NCBI RefSeq assembly: GCF_965223285.1
Contig: NZ_OZ244997.1
Location: 6,291,831 to 6,355,830 of the forward strand
Origin: Leptofilum sp965223285
GTDB taxonomy: Bacteria; Chloroflexota; Anaerolineae; Promineifilales; Promineifilaceae
Length of the DNA: 64,000 nucleotides
Reading direction: 5' to 3'
Part shown: positions 7,596-17,144 of the stretch, piece by piece
Layout: the number at the start of each line of letters is the position of its first letter
Numbering within the stretch: the first letter of the stretch is position 1
Translations under genes and position numbers: made by a program
Notes under the pieces: model-generated
Database searches by the model: none
Told to the model about the DNA's origin: nothing
The model's input: only the letters and a program-made list of their open reading frames with translations

Positions 7596-10500
7596 GCAAA
7601 CGGTTCCAGATATTTTTTGAGTTTGGCAGCAACCTGATCAATGAACGGCCGTTTCAAAATGCCTAGATGGGTTGATTCAACCTTGTGCATAATCAGATTC
7701 TCTGTGGGCAAACCTGACCAACCGAGCGTTTCATCCCCCCCATTTTCCAACGTTGAGAAAAATAGCACCACTTCTCCTGGATACCGTTTGGGATGATATT
7801 GTCGCGTTGCTGGTTCAGAAATAACGTTCATAAAATAAAAGTCAGACAACTGAGAAGGCACTTTCTGTTGCCAATTCACATATTTATGCACCAGCTTGCT
7901 CCGAATTTTGCGCCAATCTCGCAACCAAGCGCGGTAAAAAAGATACCAGTAGGCAATCAGTCGGTTTTTGCCACTGTTCAAAATGTACCCCAGCCGCGCC
8001 AGCCTGCCAAGCTGCGCCATATTTTCTTTATGGCGACTCAAACGTGCCTCCAATTCTTCTGGTGGCGGCGGTGGGTGCAATGTTGGTTTGTTGGTCGGCG
8101 TGCTGGGATCAATAAAAACCAACAAGCCCACTTCATCTCCCGCCCGCTTAAGCTGCTGGGCCATCTCATAAACGACAATGCCACCAAAACAGAAACCGCT
8201 CAGCAAATATGGTCCTGTCGGCTGCACCATCTTGATTTCGCGGATGTAATGCGCTGCCATTTCCTCAACAGATTGGTATATCGCTTGGTCGGTGATTGGG
8301 TCTGTTTTGGGCTGAATGCCGTAAAACGGCCGTTCCGTCCCTAAAAGTTGCGCCAAATCGTGGTAATGGAACACATGCCCTGCCCCGCCATGTACACAAA
8401 ATAACGGCGTCTTGCTGCCGAGCGGCTGTATTGGCACCAGCGATGACCAGCGGGGTGACTCCTCTCCTTCGCGAATTGTGGCGGCCAACTGGCGAATGGT
8501 TGGGGCTTTAAAAAGCAAGGAAACGGGTAGCCTCAGCTTGAGCCGTTTTTCTATGGCCGAGAATAAGGTTACTGCCTGAAGCGAATGGCCGCCAATCTCA
8601 AAATAGTTGGCCTTGGTGCTAATGCTGGGCAATTTTAGAACCTCTTGCCAAATTTGCACCAGCTGCGACTCTAGCGCGTCCTGTGGGGCCATAAAAGCGT
8701 CATCCCACAAGACGGTTTGATGCGCTGGCACGGGCAACGCTTTGCGATCAATTTTGCCATTGGGCGTTTGCGGAAATTGATCTAGCGTGATGAAAACAGC
8801 GGGCATCATATAAGCAGGTAATGATTGATTGAGGAACGGCCGTAAATCAGCCAACGCGCTCGCATCCCCAACGACATACGCCATTAGCTGCGACCCGTCC
8901 TCGGTTTGTTGCGGCAGTACCAGCACATCCCGCACTGCCTGATGCTGCCGAATAGCCGCTTCGACTTCGTCAATCTCTATGCGAAAACCGCGAATCTTTA
9001 CCTGATGATCAATCCGCCCCAGATAATCAATACGGCCGTCTGGCAAATATCGCCCCAAATCCCCCGTTTTGTACATCTTATTGCCGCCGCTGCTAAATGG
9101 GTTGGCGATGAACTTTTCTGCTGTGAGATCGGGCCGGTTCAGGTAGCCGCGCGCCAGGCCTAGGCCCGCGATATGAATCTCTCCTGCAACGCCGACCGGC
9201 ACGGGTTGAAGCTGCGAATTGAGCAGGTAGATTTGATAATTGGGCAATGGTCGTCCTAGCAATGGTTGCGGATCGTCTGGGTCTAGAACGGCCGTAATCG
9301 CCCCGACCGTCCCTTCCGTAGGCCCATACCCATTAATAAACCTGCAGTTCACCGACCATTTGGCCACCACCTCTGCTGAACACGCCTCTCCAGCGGAAAC
9401 AATGGTGCGCAACGCTGGGAAATCGTCTGGGTTGAGCAAAGCCAATGCCGAGGGAGGCAGCGTTACGACGCTGATGGCCTGATGCTGCATCAGGTCTACA
9501 AAAGATGGCCCCATCAACAACGCTTCTTTGTCGGCCAGCACCAGCGTTGCGCCATTTTGCAACGCCTCCACAATTTCAGCTACAGAAGCATCAAAACTGA
9601 AAGAGGCAAACTGTAGCACCCGGCTTTGCGGCGAGACAGCCAGGCGGTGCTGCAACGCGTGTGCCAAATTCACTACGCCTCGGTGCGTTACGCCCACACC
9701 TTTGGGCCGGCCTGTAGAGCCAGATGTGTAAATAATGTAAGCTAGATTGTCTGTCGTCAGAGCCGTCGTCGGGTTGCTAGTTGGTTGTTGGGCAATCTGT
9801 TCTGCCCAATCCTGCTCTAAGCAAACGACGGCCGTTTCCTGCCCCGTTGGCAATTTTTCACGCAATTCGGTCGTTGTTAGCACCAGTGCCAGATTGGCGT
9901 CTCTCATCATATAATCCAGCCGCTCAGCCGGGTATGCCGGGTCTAGCGGCACATAGGCTCCACCCGCCTTTTGCACCGCCAACATCCCAATGATCATCTC
10001 AAAGGATCGATTGATAAAAATGCCTACCCGGCTTTCTGGCCCAACACCCCATCCCTGTAAGGCGTGGGCAAGCTGATTTGCCTTGCTATTTAAGGTGGCA
10101 TAGCTCATCTGCTGCTGGCCATAAAGTAAGGCGATGGCATCTGGGGTTTGCGCTGCCCACTGTGCCACATGCTCATGGAAAAAGCGGGCTTCTGGCAGCG
10201 GTACGGCCGTCTCGTTCCAATCTACCACCATTTTTTGCCATTCCAGTGGGGTAAGCATCACAATTTCGCCTACGGGGCGAGCGGGGTGTGCCAACATGCC
10301 AGTAAGCAGCGTTTGCCAATGACGCAACATGCGCTGAATTGTTTCTGGAGCAAACAGGTCACTGTTGTAATTCAGCGTGCATTGAAGCTGTGTGTCCTCT
10401 CGGCTTACGGCCAGTGTCAGATCAAATTGCGCTATGCCGTTGTCTAACGCCATTGGCATCACGGTAAGATTGGGCAACGGCCGTTCGCTCCATCCCGCAT

Positions 10501-11677
10501 CCCTGTAGGTAAACATCACCTGGAAAATTGGATCGTAGCTCAGATTTCGCTCCGGCTGGAGTAGCTCTACCAGCTTCTCAAATGGTACATCGGCATGGTC
10601 GTAAGCGGCCGTTGCCGTCCGGCGCACCTGGGCCAAAAGCTGCCGGAACGTTTGCCAACCATCTACCTGACTGCGCAGCACCAATGTGTTCACAAAAAAG
10701 CCAACCAAACCCGCCAACTCCGGCTGCGGCCGATTGCCAATTGGTGTACCCACTAAAATATCTTCCTGAGCAGTATAACGGTGCAACAACACCTGAAAGG
10801 CAGCTAGCAGCAGCATGAATGGCGTCGTGTCTGTTTGCTGACAAAGCGTTTGCACCTGTTGGGTAATTTCCGGTGATAGCAGAATAGTTTCATTGGCTCC
10901 ATGATGCGTTTTGACGGCCGGACGCGGCTTATCGATGGGCAGTTGCAATAGCGGCAAATCCCCTGCCAACTGATTTTGCCAATAATCCAACTGGGCTTGC
11001 AGCGTCTCGCCAGCAAGCCACTCTCGCTGCCAGACGGCGTAATCGGCGTATTGGATTGGCAAGTCAGGCAGTTCTGGCCGACGCTGCTGCACAAACGCCT
11101 CATACAAGGTTGCCAACTCATCCACCACCACATCAACTGACCAACCATCCACAATGATATGATGGAAAACGATGAGCAATACGTGCTCGGTCTGGCTACA
11201 TTGCAGCAAATGGAAGCGGAGCAGCGGCCCTTTTGCTAAATCAAACGGCCGTTGCATGGCCGTTTTTAGCAGTTCTTCTGGTGAGTCTACGGTTGCCTGT
11301 ATTGTCTCCAACGTGACGGGCCATTCTTTGTGAACAATTTGTTGCGGGGTGCCAGAAACGGCCGTAAATGTGGTGCGTAAATTTTCATGTCGCTGCACCA
11401 ATGTCTGGCACGCGCGCGTCAGGGATACTCGATCCAGCTTGCCGGTGAACCGAAGTGCCAACGGCGTGTTGAATAGTGCCGTCCCTGGCGATAAGGTCTC
11501 TAAGAAATACAGTCGCTGCTGGGCAAAGGAGAGAGGCACAGGCACACCCAAATCGGCACGGGGAGTAATATTAGGGATAGATACGCTATCTTCTATCCCC
11601 TCATCAGCTAACAGCAGATCGAGAAGTGCCAACTTGTCTTCCGACAAGTCAAACAAATTATTTAATTGATCAGTCAT
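7592..11677 (-). CDS. NRPS, C-A-T-TE (terminal module; TE with Cys nucleophile)
   Basis: 1361-residue peptide synthetase. Condensation domain ~45-470, with HHIIVDG at ~172. Adenylation domain ~490-985, with YTSGSTGRPKG at ~649 and FDASVAEI in the pocket. Carrier domain with GGHS at ~1029. C-terminal thioesterase ~1095-1361. Reading the ten pocket positions gives D-A-A-T-V-A-G-V-G-K, which I cannot match confidently to an amino acid. The TE nucleophile elbow is GFCFGG at ~1160, with Cys where Ser is usual; the Asp (FIDPS) and a late His (STHLG) are present. An N-terminal ~40-residue helix may dock to the upstream NRPS. It lies 7 bp behind that NRPS. Confidence 0.95.
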   Translation of the reverse strand: MTDQLNNLFDLSEDKLALLDLLLADEGIEDSVSIPNITPRADLGVPVPLSFAQQRLYFLETLSPGTALFNTPLALRFTGKLDRVSLTRACQTLVQRHENLRTTFTAVSGTPQQIVHKEWPVTLETIQATVDSPEELLKTAMQRPFDLAKGPLLRFHLLQCSQTEHVLLIVFHHIIVDGWSVDVVVDELATLYEAFVQQRRPELPDLPIQYADYAVWQREWLAGETLQAQLDYWQNQLAGDLPLLQLPIDKPRPAVKTHHGANETILLSPEITQQVQTLCQQTDTTPFMLLLAAFQVLLHRYTAQEDILVGTPIGNRPQPELAGLVGFFVNTLVLRSQVDGWQTFRQLLAQVRRTATAAYDHADVPFEKLVELLQPERNLSYDPIFQVMFTYRDAGWSERPLPNLTVMPMALDNGIAQFDLTLAVSREDTQLQCTLNYNSDLFAPETIQRMLRHWQTLLTGMLAHPARPVGEIVMLTPLEWQKMVVDWNETAVPLPEARFFHEHVAQWAAQTPDAIALLYGQQQMSYATLNSKANQLAHALQGWGVGPESRVGIFINRSFEMIIGMLAVQKAGGAYVPLDPAYPAERLDYMMRDANLALVLTTTELREKLPTGQETAVVCLEQDWAEQIAQQPTSNPTTALTTDNLAYIIYTSGSTGRPKGVGVTHRGVVNLAHALQHRLAVSPQSRVLQFASFSFDASVAEIVEALQNGATLVLADKEALLMGPSFVDLMQHQAISVVTLPPSALALLNPDDFPALRTIVSAGEACSAEVVAKWSVNCRFINGYGPTEGTVGAITAVLDPDDPQPLLGRPLPNYQIYLLNSQLQPVPVGVAGEIHIAGLGLARGYLNRPDLTAEKFIANPFSSGGNKMYKTGDLGRYLPDGRIDYLGRIDHQVKIRGFRIEIDEVEAAIRQHQAVRDVLVLPQQTEDGSQLMAYVVGDASALADLRPFLNQSLPAYMMPAVFITLDQFPQTPNGKIDRKALPVPAHQTVLWDDAFMAPQDALESQLVQIWQEVLKLPSISTKANYFEIGGHSLQAVTLFSAIEKRLKLRLPVSLLFKAPTIRQLAATIREGEESPRWSSLVPIQPLGSKTPLFCVHGGAGHVFHYHDLAQLLGTERPFYGIQPKTDPITDQAIYQSVEEMAAHYIREIKMVQPTGPYLLSGFCFGGIVVYEMAQQLKRAGDEVGLLVFIDPSTPTNKPTLHPPPPPEELEARLSRHKENMAQLGRLARLGYILNSGKNRLIAYWYLFYRAWLRDWRKIRSKLVHKYVNWQQKVPSQLSDFYFMNVISEPATRQYHPKRYPGEVVLFFSTLENGGDETLGWSGLPTENLIMHKVESTHLGILKRPFIDQVAAKLKKYLEPFA

Positions 11678-11683
11678 GAATTA

Positions 11684-14600
11684 CTAACGTTTTTGGCTCA
11701 ACAATTTAGCCGCTTCTGCGTCGGATAGCTGGGATAATTGGATGAGCAGCTGAGCCACCTTTTCCACGCGAGCGCGCTGGTTAGGCGACTGTAGAACAAC
11801 ATTGGTTAATTTTGCAACGGTTGGGGCATCAAACAATGCCCTCAGCGGCAGTTCAATACGCAAGTTCTGGCGTAGCCGCGTGACCAGTTGGGTGGCCAGC
11901 AGTGAGTGTCCACCCAACTCAAAAAAGTTGTCGTGGACGCCCAGGCGTGGCATATTCAAAGTTTCGGCCATAAAGGTTGCGATAATTGTTTCAACATCGG
12001 TACGAGGCGCAACGTAATTGACTGCGGCAACGGCCGTTGGCGTAGGCAATGCCTTGCGATCAATCTTGCCATTAGGCGTAAGCGGAAACGCATCCAGCAG
12101 CATAAATACTGTGGGAACCATATATGCTGGCAGATGCTGGCTGAGTTGTTGCCGCAGCTCAGAGACAGACAGGCTTTGGCCCACCACATAGGCAACCAGT
12201 TGTGCCCCGGTTCCCGCATCCTCACTGGCGAGAACAAGGGCATCCTGAACGGCCGTTTCCTGCCGCAAAGCCGCCTCAATTTCACCCAGCTCAATACGGT
12301 AGCCACGAATCTTCACCTGGTGATCCAACCGCCCCAAAAACTCAAGATTGCCATCTGGCAGGTAACGAACGAGATCGCCAGTTCGGTACATTTTTGAGGG
12401 GGTGGCACTGTTTTCAATCCCCTTGTCCCTTTGTCCCCTTGCCATCTTGTCAAAGGGATTTGTAACAAACCGTTCCGCCGTTAGCTTTGGCCGATTCAGG
12501 TAGCCACGCGCCACGCCAATGCCGCCAATCGCCAGTTCGCCCGGCGTGCCAACAGGCACAGGCTGGAGGTCTTTATTCAGCACAAATAGCTGCGTGTTAT
12601 CGATGGGACGGCCGATGTGAACCCGGGTATCAGCTGGGGTAAGAACGGCCGTTGTGGCACACACGGTTGCCTCTGTAGGGCCATACCCATTCACAAACCG
12701 GCGTCCGGGCGACCAACGGGCCACGACCTCCGCCGAACATGCTTCCCCGGCAGCGACCACCATTTGTAGGCTGGGAAAGTCGTCTGGATTCAAAATAGCG
12801 AGGGCAGAGGGTGCCAAAGTAACGGCCGTTACGTTCTGTTCTCTTACCAAATTCACCAAATCCGGGCCGGGTAGCAATGCGTCGGCATCTGCCAACACCA
12901 ATGTCGCTCCTGCCGTCAGCGTCACAAACATTTCGGAGACGGAGGCATCAAAGCCAAAGGCGGCAAATTGCAACACCCGGCTCTCTACGCCGATGCCAAA
13001 CGCTTTGTGCTGCGCCTGGGCCATGTTGGGTACACCCCGATGGGTGACGACTACCCCTTTTGGCCGTCCGGTAGAGCCAGAGGTGTAAATGATGTAAGCG
13101 GCGTTGTCGGCTGTCACCCAGCTGGTAGGATTCTGCTGGCCGTGTTCGGCGATTTGCGGCCAATCTGCGTCCAAATTGAGGAGATTGTGGTTTGGAGATT
13201 GGAGATTGGCTGACAGTTGGCTGTGGGTGATAAGTGTGTGTGGTTGGGCATCTTCCAGCATGAACTGGATGCGTTCGGCAGGATAGTTTGGGTCAAGGGG
13301 CAAATATGCGCCACCCGCCTTGAGGACGGCCAGAGCGGCAATGACCATCTCTGGCGACCGATCGAAGTAAACAGCCAAAATGCTTTCTGGCCCAATGCCG
13401 TTAGCCTGCAAATAGTGCGCCAGTTGATTGGCTTTGGCGTTGAGCTGCGTATAGGTAAGCGGCTGATTTTGGTAGGTAACGGCCGTTCGATCTCCCATCT
13501 TCTCGGCAACGTCTTCTACCCATTGGTGAACGAGTTGGTGAGGAACGGCCGTTTCCGTTGCGTTCCAATCCACCAACAAAGTTTTTTGCTCCTGTTGGCT
13601 CAGGGGAGAGAAGGCCTGATGAGAGGCATCTGGTGCAGCGGCCATTGCTGCCAGGGTGTGCGACAAATAGCCTGCCAACCGTTCAATCTGCGGCGCACCA
13701 AATTCTGCCGGATTGTATTCTAGCCGCAGTTCCAATGAGCCGTCTTTGCCGTGAAGCTCGGCCTGCACCGCCAGAGCAAAGTTGGTGTGGCCAAAAAATT
13801 CTTCGTCTACGATTTTGATCTGCCCGGCCTTCTCTAATTCATCAAACACGTGGAAATGCAAGAAGTTAAATGGCACCTCAAACAATGGCTGGCCACCATG
13901 CAACTGCTGGATTTCAGTGAGTGGGAAGCTGCGATGAGGCAGTAGGTTTTTCTCAGTAGCAAATGTTTGCCGGACAAGTTCTAGCCAGCTACCCGCTTCA
14001 ATTTTCTGGCGAAAAGGAACCGTGTTCAGGAACAGGCCAAGGGCTCGTTCACCGCCAACTTGTTCAGGACGGCCGTTCATCACCAAGCCACTCATCACAT
14101 CTGTTTCGCCAGTTACAAAGCCCAGCACTTTTAGGTGCGCTGCGAGCAACACAGTTTTTAGAGGAACCCCTGCCCGCTGAGCCACGCTCATGAGTTGAGT
14201 TACCGCTTCGGCAGGCACGGTTGTTTGGTAAACGGCCGTTTCTGGCAGCGGCTCATCCATATCTGGCAAGGGCAAGCGAGGCATTGTGCTGACACTACTT
14301 TCAACCAATGTCTCCTGCCAAAACGCCTGCGCTTCTTCCGAAGTGAGGATAGCCTGCTCAGCCGCTACAAATCTCTGGTAAGGTACGCTTGGCTCCGGCA
14401 AGATTGGTTGCCCATCCAGCAAAGTGCCATACGTCTGGAACAGCTCAGTCACCAATGTGGCCTCGCTCCAGCCATCTAAAATGGCATGGTGGCCCGTCAT
14501 GATCATCTGAAATTCAGCATCTGTGCGCTGCAAAAAATCAAAACGGAGTAATGGCGGCTGCGTCCAGTTAAATTTTTCACCAATGTTTTGCTGGACACAT

Positions 14601-16915
14601 CGCGCAATTTCGGCCTTTTGAGCAGCCTCATCTAGCCTGCTTAAATCGTGCAACATGACGGGAATTTCTGTCTCGGGCCAGACGATCTGCAGCGGTCCAC
14701 TGTAGCTCGTCAGGTCAAAGCTACTGCGCAAAATGGTGTGCCGTCGGGCTAACTGTTGTACGGCCGTTGCCAACAAGGCACCATCAAAAGTGCCTGCCAG
14801 TTGCCAGCTTGTCACATTATGGAAGACGGCCGTGTCCGCCTCTAATTCGGTATGAAACAACATGCCAGCCTGTAATTTACTTAGGGGATAGGCGTCTTCC
14901 ACCTCAGGCGGCAACTTGGCGCGGTCAGCCGTGCTGATTAGGCAGAATGGGTCTGGCTGCGTCGTCTCCGCGTTTGCTTCAGCAGCTGTCAGCAGCGTGA
15001 TTTGGTTAGACAGTTGGGCAATTGTTTGCAAATCAAACAGCTGTTCGACTGAAAAATTCAACCCGGCCTGTTTGGCCTGTGACAAAATCTGAACCGAACG
15101 AATCGAGTCACCGCCCAGTTCAAAGTAGTTGTCATCAATGCCAACGCGGGGCACGTTAAGTACACGGCCCCAGATATTGGCTAACGTTTCTTCGTTTGGT
15201 GTGCGCGGCGGCGTATACGGCCGTTCCAAATCAACCCGCGCCTCATCTGGTTCTGGCAAAGCATGCCGGTCAATCTTGCCGTTGGTGGTTAGGGGGAAGG
15301 CATCCAGCATCACAAAGACGGCAGGAATCATGTAGACAGGTAGCTTTGGCTGCAAATAATGGCGCAGCTCTGTAACCGTAAGCGGCTGCGCGGGATCAAG
15401 CACCAGGTAGGCAACCAGCCGTTTTTCTCCGGCTGCATCCTCGCGCGCCTGCACAAGCACCTGGCGAACGGCCGTATGGCTACCCAAAGCCGCCTCAATT
15501 TCGCCCAGCTCAATGCGGAAGCCGCGAATCTTTACCTGATGGTCAATCCGCCCCAAATATTCAATATCCCCATCCGGCAGCCAACGCGCCAAATCGCCAG
15601 TTCGGTAAACTTTGGCTTTTAATTGACCATCGGTCAACTGATTTCCAATTACTGGCCACTGATGACTGATCACCGACAGTGGTAAAAATCGCTCCGCCGT
15701 CAGCTCTGGTCGATTCAAATAACCGGCAGCCACGCCCGCGCCGCCCACATAAATCTCACCAGGCACCCCAATAGGCACGGGCTGCTGCTGTGCATCCAAA
15801 ATAAAAAGCTGCAAATCGGGGATGGGCCGCCCAATGACGCTGCCGGGAGCTTGGGCCACATCATTGCTGAAAATGGGCCGATAGGTCACATGCACGGTCG
15901 TCTCGGTAATACCGTACATGTTGATGAGCTGCGGTTTTTGGTCGCCGTGCCGGTTGAACCAGGGTTGAAGTGTGTTTAACTCCAGTGCCTCCCCACCAAA
16001 AATGACGTAGCGCAAGGCCAACTCACTGCTTACTTCACCATGCTCATAAAGCTCTGCCTCTGCCTGAATGAGCTGTCGAAAAGCAGAAGGGGTTTGGTTA
16101 AGCACCGTGACGCCTTCGCTCGAAAGCAGGCGGTAAAAATCATGTGGCGATCGGCTGGTTAGGTAAGGTACAACAACCAACTTGCCACCATAAAGCAACG
16201 CGCCCCAAATTTCCCACACCGAAAAGTCGAAGGCATAAGAATGGAACAATGTCCACACATCGTTTTGGTTAAAGTGGTACCAGTCGTCGGTGGCCTGCAT
16301 GAGGCGCGTCACGTTGGCATGTGTCACCAACACGCCTTTGGGCTTGCCTGTAGAACCAGATGTGTAAATGACGTAGGCACGGTTGGACGGCCGTACCGCA
16401 CTCATCGGGTTTGTGGAAGGGTTAGCACCAATCGTTGGCCAATCCTTGTCCAGATTGACGATATTTGCGACTGTGGCTGGTAGATTTATTGCAAAATTGC
16501 TGGTAGTAAGGCAGACAACTGGCTGGGCATCTGCCAACATAAATGCCAAGCGATCTTCTGGATAAACGGTGTCCATAGGCAAATATGCCCCACCGGCTTT
16601 AAGCACCCCCAAAATGGCAACGATCATCTCTAGAGAGCGGTCCAGATAAAGTGCTACTAAATCGTCTGGCTGCACGCCTCTTGCCTGCAAAAAGTGGGCC
16701 AGCTGGTTTGCTTTGGCATTGAGTTCTGCATACGTCAGCCATGCCTCACCAAATTTAACGGCGATGGCTTCTGGACGTTGCGCAACTTGCTGCTCAAAAC
16801 CCTGATGAATACACGAAACCCGCTCAAAATGCGTCTCCCAATCGTTCCACTCAAAAATGAGTTGCCGGGTTTCTGCTTCGGTGATGAGGGCGTTTTTTGT
16901 GATTTCAGTATTCAT
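11684..16915 (-). CDS. NRPS, A(Thr)-T-C-A-T, two modules
   Basis: 1743-residue bimodular synthetase starting directly with an adenylation domain (~10-545; YTSGSTGKPKG ~187). Its pocket residues read D-F-W-N-I-G-M-V-H-K, the classical threonine code. Carrier 1 has GGDS at ~601. The C domain (~660-1100) has an intact HHAILDG (~810). A2 (~1110-1620) has pocket D-A-S-T-V-A-G-V-C-K, of uncertain, possibly aromatic or small specificity. Carrier 2 has GGHS at ~1668. Both A domains carry extra residues encoded by short repeats just before YRTGDL. As there is no N-terminal C domain, it begins a chain or receives an acyl group by another route. MbtH is encoded just upstream. Confidence 0.95.
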   Translation of the reverse strand: MNTEITKNALITEAETRQLIFEWNDWETHFERVSCIHQGFEQQVAQRPEAIAVKFGEAWLTYAELNAKANQLAHFLQARGVQPDDLVALYLDRSLEMIVAILGVLKAGGAYLPMDTVYPEDRLAFMLADAQPVVCLTTSNFAINLPATVANIVNLDKDWPTIGANPSTNPMSAVRPSNRAYVIYTSGSTGKPKGVLVTHANVTRLMQATDDWYHFNQNDVWTLFHSYAFDFSVWEIWGALLYGGKLVVVPYLTSRSPHDFYRLLSSEGVTVLNQTPSAFRQLIQAEAELYEHGEVSSELALRYVIFGGEALELNTLQPWFNRHGDQKPQLINMYGITETTVHVTYRPIFSNDVAQAPGSVIGRPIPDLQLFILDAQQQPVPIGVPGEIYVGGAGVAAGYLNRPELTAERFLPLSVISHQWPVIGNQLTDGQLKAKVYRTGDLARWLPDGDIEYLGRIDHQVKIRGFRIELGEIEAALGSHTAVRQVLVQAREDAAGEKRLVAYLVLDPAQPLTVTELRHYLQPKLPVYMIPAVFVMLDAFPLTTNGKIDRHALPEPDEARVDLERPYTPPRTPNEETLANIWGRVLNVPRVGIDDNYFELGGDSIRSVQILSQAKQAGLNFSVEQLFDLQTIAQLSNQITLLTAAEANAETTQPDPFCLISTADRAKLPPEVEDAYPLSKLQAGMLFHTELEADTAVFHNVTSWQLAGTFDGALLATAVQQLARRHTILRSSFDLTSYSGPLQIVWPETEIPVMLHDLSRLDEAAQKAEIARCVQQNIGEKFNWTQPPLLRFDFLQRTDAEFQMIMTGHHAILDGWSEATLVTELFQTYGTLLDGQPILPEPSVPYQRFVAAEQAILTSEEAQAFWQETLVESSVSTMPRLPLPDMDEPLPETAVYQTTVPAEAVTQLMSVAQRAGVPLKTVLLAAHLKVLGFVTGETDVMSGLVMNGRPEQVGGERALGLFLNTVPFRQKIEAGSWLELVRQTFATEKNLLPHRSFPLTEIQQLHGGQPLFEVPFNFLHFHVFDELEKAGQIKIVDEEFFGHTNFALAVQAELHGKDGSLELRLEYNPAEFGAPQIERLAGYLSHTLAAMAAAPDASHQAFSPLSQQEQKTLLVDWNATETAVPHQLVHQWVEDVAEKMGDRTAVTYQNQPLTYTQLNAKANQLAHYLQANGIGPESILAVYFDRSPEMVIAALAVLKAGGAYLPLDPNYPAERIQFMLEDAQPHTLITHSQLSANLQSPNHNLLNLDADWPQIAEHGQQNPTSWVTADNAAYIIYTSGSTGRPKGVVVTHRGVPNMAQAQHKAFGIGVESRVLQFAAFGFDASVSEMFVTLTAGATLVLADADALLPGPDLVNLVREQNVTAVTLAPSALAILNPDDFPSLQMVVAAGEACSAEVVARWSPGRRFVNGYGPTEATVCATTAVLTPADTRVHIGRPIDNTQLFVLNKDLQPVPVGTPGELAIGGIGVARGYLNRPKLTAERFVTNPFDKMARGQRDKGIENSATPSKMYRTGDLVRYLPDGNLEFLGRLDHQVKIRGYRIELGEIEAALRQETAVQDALVLASEDAGTGAQLVAYVVGQSLSVSELRQQLSQHLPAYMVPTVFMLLDAFPLTPNGKIDRKALPTPTAVAAVNYVAPRTDVETIIATFMAETLNMPRLGVHDNFFELGGHSLLATQLVTRLRQNLRIELPLRALFDAPTVAKLTNVVLQSPNQRARVEKVAQLLIQLSQLSDAEAAKLLSQKR
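12398..12452. repeat. in-frame repeat-derived insert before A7 of the second A domain
   Basis: A segment built from reiterated CCCTTGTCCCTTTGTCCCC text adds about 18 residues (around DKMARGQRDKG) between the LTAERF and YRTGDL motifs of A2 in the Thr-containing NRPS. The reading frame is kept. Comparable loops in sibling A domains of the window are 8-12 residues. Confidence 0.55.
15611..15682. repeat. in-frame repeat-derived insert before A7 of the Thr A domain
   Basis: CAGT/ACTG-rich text (ACTGGCCACTGATGACTGAT and flanking) encodes about 20 extra residues between LTAERFLPL and VYRTGDL. The same kind of degenerate (A)CAGTAATTG text occurs at 53468-53510 at the homologous place of another A domain. 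Confidence 0.55.
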
Positions 16916-16936
16916 TTAGGTAAGCCCCCCGAAAAA

Positions 16937-17137
16937 TTATAGAGAGGCGTGCTGACGTATGCTGAGAGGTCTCATGTCTGTCCAAACCTGGTTGATGTAA
17001 GCCAGACAAGCCTCCTTAGACCCTACCTGCCCTACGGCACGCCATCCGTTGGGGATGGTTTGCCCAGCGGGCCAAATTGAATATTGTTCCTCATGGTTGA
17101 TCACTACTGTAAAAAGATAATTCGCTTGCTTGTCCAT
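16937..17137 (-). CDS. MbtH-like protein
   Basis: 66-residue MbtH-family NRPS accessory protein that binds adenylation domains and supports their folding and activity. Diagnostic residues are present: NHEEQYSIWP, then PNGWRAVG, and the pair of Trp plus RPLS in the C-terminal part (VWTDMRPLS). It is placed between the PKS gene (stop 7 bp away) and the A(Thr)-first NRPS, which suggests it mainly serves that protein, although MbtH proteins often act on several A domains. Confidence 0.96.
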   Translation of the reverse strand: MDKQANYLFTVVINHEEQYSIWPAGQTIPNGWRAVGQVGSKEACLAYINQVWTDMRPLSIRQHASL

Positions 17138-17144
17138 GAAATTA

